Below, piece by piece: positions 63,991-64,000 of a stretch of DNA of 64,000 nucleotides. Origin of the DNA: Bacteroidales bacterium OttesenSCG-928-B11 (GTDB taxonomy: Bacteria > Bacteroidota > Bacteroidia > Bacteroidales > WCHB1-69); assembly GCA_030267125.1 (NCBI GenBank), contig JAJDJJ010000004.1, positions 1 through 64,000 of the forward strand, read 5' to 3'. How positions within the stretch are numbered: the stretch's first letter is position 1; the number at the start of each line of letters is the position of its first letter. Both the position numbers and the translations under genes were made by a program. Below the pieces are notes generated by a model. It was given only the letters and a program-made list of their open reading frames with translations. It had not been told where the DNA came from and ran no database searches.

Positions 63991-64000
63991 GGGAAAAAAT

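Noticed and set aside
1-64000. CRISPR arrays, tRNA, rRNA, insertion sequences, integrases
   Set aside because: None seen on either strand; gaps between genes are short and hold only promoters, hairpins or nothing recognisable.

Overview
The window is chromosomal DNA from a member of the Bacteroidota, most likely order Bacteroidales. The signs are: a type IX secretion system (PorZ at 21427-23727 and a cargo protein with a C-terminal sorting domain at 9648-13367); start-proximal TAnnTTTG boxes, the -7 element of the Bacteroidota housekeeping sigma factor, in front of at least ten genes; almost no Shine-Dalgarno sequences except inside the prfB frameshift site; OstA-like, DUF349, YqgE, PorZ and COX24-like small proteins typical of the phylum; and an FtsX-type permease beside rbfA. 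I saw no rRNA, tRNA, CRISPR array or insertion sequence.

Layout. 1-5205: heavy-metal efflux operon cusB(partial)-cusA-cusC, with cusA cut by an in-frame stop codon. 5261-9349: an envelope/regulatory cluster with a VWA lipoprotein, a small secreted protein, an ECF sigma factor and a TonB-tailed anti-sigma-like protein. 9648-14120: T9SS cargo and yqgE. 14235-27425: a run of plus-strand genes: a MurL-like ATP-dependent epimerase, a nucleotidyltransferase, truA, a beta-helix lipoprotein, a radical SAM protein, rbfA, a LolC/E-like permease, porZ, recO, a DUF349 protein and an S4 RNA-binding protein. 27451-33606 (minus): steroid-reductase-like membrane protein, glycosyltransferase, orphan hybrid-periplasmic histidine kinase, OstA-like protein and a YwqK-like lipoprotein. 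33830-46075 (plus): nadB, an rRNA methyltransferase, a membrane protein, NfeD, then a 1113-residue TPR/MORN-like protein, a DUF3857-like protein and a PL8 chondroitinase. 46183-52127 (minus): prfB with its programmed frameshift, recX, RNase G, a 29-residue basic protein, HU, kbl and threonine dehydrogenase. 52323-57308 (plus): methionine pathway operon (metY-like, metX, thrA) behind a putative methionine-rich leader peptide and attenuator. 57364-63954 (minus): cytidine deaminase, O-antigen ligase-like protein, C-terminal processing protease, SpoIIE-type phosphatase and an FeFe-hydrogenase-like sensor whose PAS domain appears to carry an internal deletion and frameshift.

How parts fit together. 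ThrA, MetX and the MetY-like enzyme take aspartate through homoserine to O-acetylhomoserine and homocysteine; the upstream 43-codon ORF has six internal Met codons in its last 20 positions and is followed by competing hairpins and a short hairpin with a U-tract, which suggests ribosome-mediated attenuation by methionine supply. Threonine dehydrogenase and Kbl convert threonine to glycine. PorZ, the T9SS cargo, OstA-like protein, LolC/E-like permease, YqgE, NfeD and CtpA all point to a rich outer-membrane and secretion biology. The strongest candidate for something undescribed is the methionine leader/attenuator at 52323-52526.
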